From positions 1-14,685 of the forward strand of contig CAJQND010000026.1 in assembly GCA_905479595.1 (NCBI GenBank): a DNA stretch of 14,685 nt, read 5' to 3'. The DNA comes from an uncultured Hyphomicrobiales bacterium. Its GTDB lineage: Bacteria > Pseudomonadota > Alphaproteobacteria > Rhizobiales > CAJQND01. The notes under the pieces are model-generated. The model saw nothing but the letters and a program-made list of their open reading frames with translations, had not been told where the DNA came from and ran no database searches. A program made the translations under genes and the position numbers. Below, piece by piece: positions 13,644 through 14,685 of this stretch (positions are counted from its first letter, which is position 1; each line of letters begins with the position of its first letter).

Positions 13644-14685
13644 ATGGCGCTTGAACTGAAAAATGTTGGCAAGAAAGTGGGGGCAGATGTTCACATCCGC
13701 CCCACCAATCTGACGCTTGAAGCCGGCAGCTTCAATATTCTGCTCGGCACAACGCTGGCTGGCAAAACGACACTGATGCAGATCATGGCCGGGCTGGAAA
13801 AGCCCACTTCCGGCGAAATCTGGTTCAACGGGAAGAATGTCACCGGTGTTGCTGTTCAAAAGCGCAACGTCTCGATGGTCTACCAGCAGTTTATCAACTA
13901 CCCGAACATGAGCGTGTTCGAAAATATAGCATCGCCTCTGCGCGTGGCCCGGCTGCCAGACAACGAAGTGAACGATCGCGTCGGCGCGATGGCAGAACTC
14001 ATGCAAATTTCAGCAATGCTGGACCGGCGTCCATCTGAATTGTCGGGCGGCCAGCAACAACGAACCGCCATGGCCAGGGCGCTGGTGAAGGATTCGGAAC
14101 TAATCCTGTTGGACGAGCCATTGGCAAACCTCGATTTCAAATTGCGCGAAGAACTCCGCGACGAGTTGCCCAAACTGTTTGCTGAGCGCAATTGCCTGGT
14201 GATTTACGCCACGACTGAGCCCTCTGAAGCATTGCTCCTTGGCGGACGCACGGCAGCAATGCACGAGGGCAGTGTTGTGGATTTTGGACCGACCAGTGAG
14301 ATTTATCGAAACCCGGTAAACCTCACCAGCGCAAAGGTACTCTCTGAACCACCAATAAATACGGCGGATGTTGAGAAACACGCGGGCAGGCTCGTAATGA
14401 ACGAACAGGTATCATGGACGGCCCCTGAAAATCTCCCCGATGGCCGATACACAATCGGGCTTCGTCCGCACCATGTTCTGCCGGTTCGCAAGGGCAGCAA
14501 TCCAGTAGCAATTTCTGGCCGGGTGAAGGTGGCGGAACTGAGCGGCTCTGAAAGCATCATCCACTTTGATGCCTATGATAATCCATGGGTTTCGCTGTCG
14601 CATGGCGTGCATCCGTTCGGTACCGGCGAGCAGGCTGAGCTTTATGCGGATATGTCAAAATGCATGTTTTTCGATGCCACCGGAC
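13644..14685 (+). CDS. glpS: GlpS, ATP-binding subunit of the glycerol ABC transporter (partial, cut by window end)
   Basis: 347 codons are visible, with no stop before the window ends. This is a MalK/UgpC-like ATPase that powers glycerol import at the inner face of the membrane. The P-loop is GTTLAGKT (35-42), Q-loop Gln81-Gln82, signature LSGGQ (133-137), Walker B LILLDEP (153-159) and D-loop ANLD (161-164). At the H-loop the usual Thr-His-Asp is replaced: YATTEPSEA (188-196) has Thr191 where His is expected, a trait I associate with GlpS and which implies an asymmetric dimer with a second ATPase (GlpT). From about 240 an OB-fold regulatory domain begins (LRPHHVLPV, 273-281). The start at ATG 13644 follows AGGA (13634-13637). 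It lies 111 bp after glpV, past the stem-loop. glpT and permease genes are expected next. Confidence 0.92.
   Translation, partial: MALELKNVGKKVGADVHIRPTNLTLEAGSFNILLGTTLAGKTTLMQIMAGLEKPTSGEIWFNGKNVTGVAVQKRNVSMVYQQFINYPNMSVFENIASPLRVARLPDNEVNDRVGAMAELMQISAMLDRRPSELSGGQQQRTAMARALVKDSELILLDEPLANLDFKLREELRDELPKLFAERNCLVIYATTEPSEALLLGGRTAAMHEGSVVDFGPTSEIYRNPVNLTSAKVLSEPPINTADVEKHAGRLVMNEQVSWTAPENLPDGRYTIGLRPHHVLPVRKGSNPVAISGRVKVAELSGSESIIHFDAYDNPWVSLSHGVHPFGTGEQAELYADMSKCMFFDATG

Noticed and set aside
13637..13654. Five-codon mini-ORF (ATG at 13637, TGA at 13652-13654) overlapping the glpS start
   Set aside because: The AGGA before it is better read as the ribosome binding site of glpS at 13644, and a start this close to another is probably chance.

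Overview
The window looks like chromosomal DNA from an alphaproteobacterium, most likely of the Hyphomicrobiales (Rhizobiales). The reasons are moderate GC content, a GlpV/GlpS-type glycerol ABC transporter divergent from glpR-glpD as in rhizobia, and overall protein character. No rRNA, tRNA, CRISPR array, insertion sequence, integrase or phage gene was seen. It reads as an ordinary carbon-catabolism region rather than a mobile island.

Layout, left to right. (1) A small secreted lysine-rich c-type cytochrome (108-500) ends in a clear intrinsic terminator (522-555). (2) A tightly packed plus-strand operon follows (666-5900). It holds a FadR-type GntR regulator, lutA, lutB, lutC (the iron-sulfur L-lactate oxidation complex), an unnamed protein with an Ada-like Cys motif, and a fumarylacetoacetate-hydrolase-family enzyme. 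Genes overlap or lie within about 11 bp of each other. A strong promoter with a 23-bp palindrome over its -35 box precedes the regulator. (3) A glycerate 2-kinase (minus) and a class III aminotransferase (plus) diverge from a 65-bp gap. (4) A beta-class carbonic anhydrase (minus) follows. (5) The glycerol region holds glpR-glpD on the minus strand, divergent from glpV (periplasmic binding protein) and glpS (ABC ATPase, cut by the window end) on the plus strand. A 158-bp AT-rich region between them carries repeated TTTCG-type motifs.

How the genes fit together: the theme is use of C3 compounds. LutABC oxidises lactate to pyruvate. The FAH-family enzyme resembles diketo-deoxy-sugar-acid hydrolases that release pyruvate and L-lactate, so it could feed LutABC. 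Glycerate kinase makes 2-phosphoglycerate. The Glp system imports glycerol or a related polyol, and GlpD oxidises glycerol-3-phosphate to dihydroxyacetone phosphate. Glycerol kinase and the remaining transporter genes are not in view and would be expected beyond position 14685.

I found no convincing wholly new system. The best leads are the unnamed gene inside the lactate operon, the FAH gene beside it, the two candidate operators, and the Thr in place of the H-loop His in GlpS.
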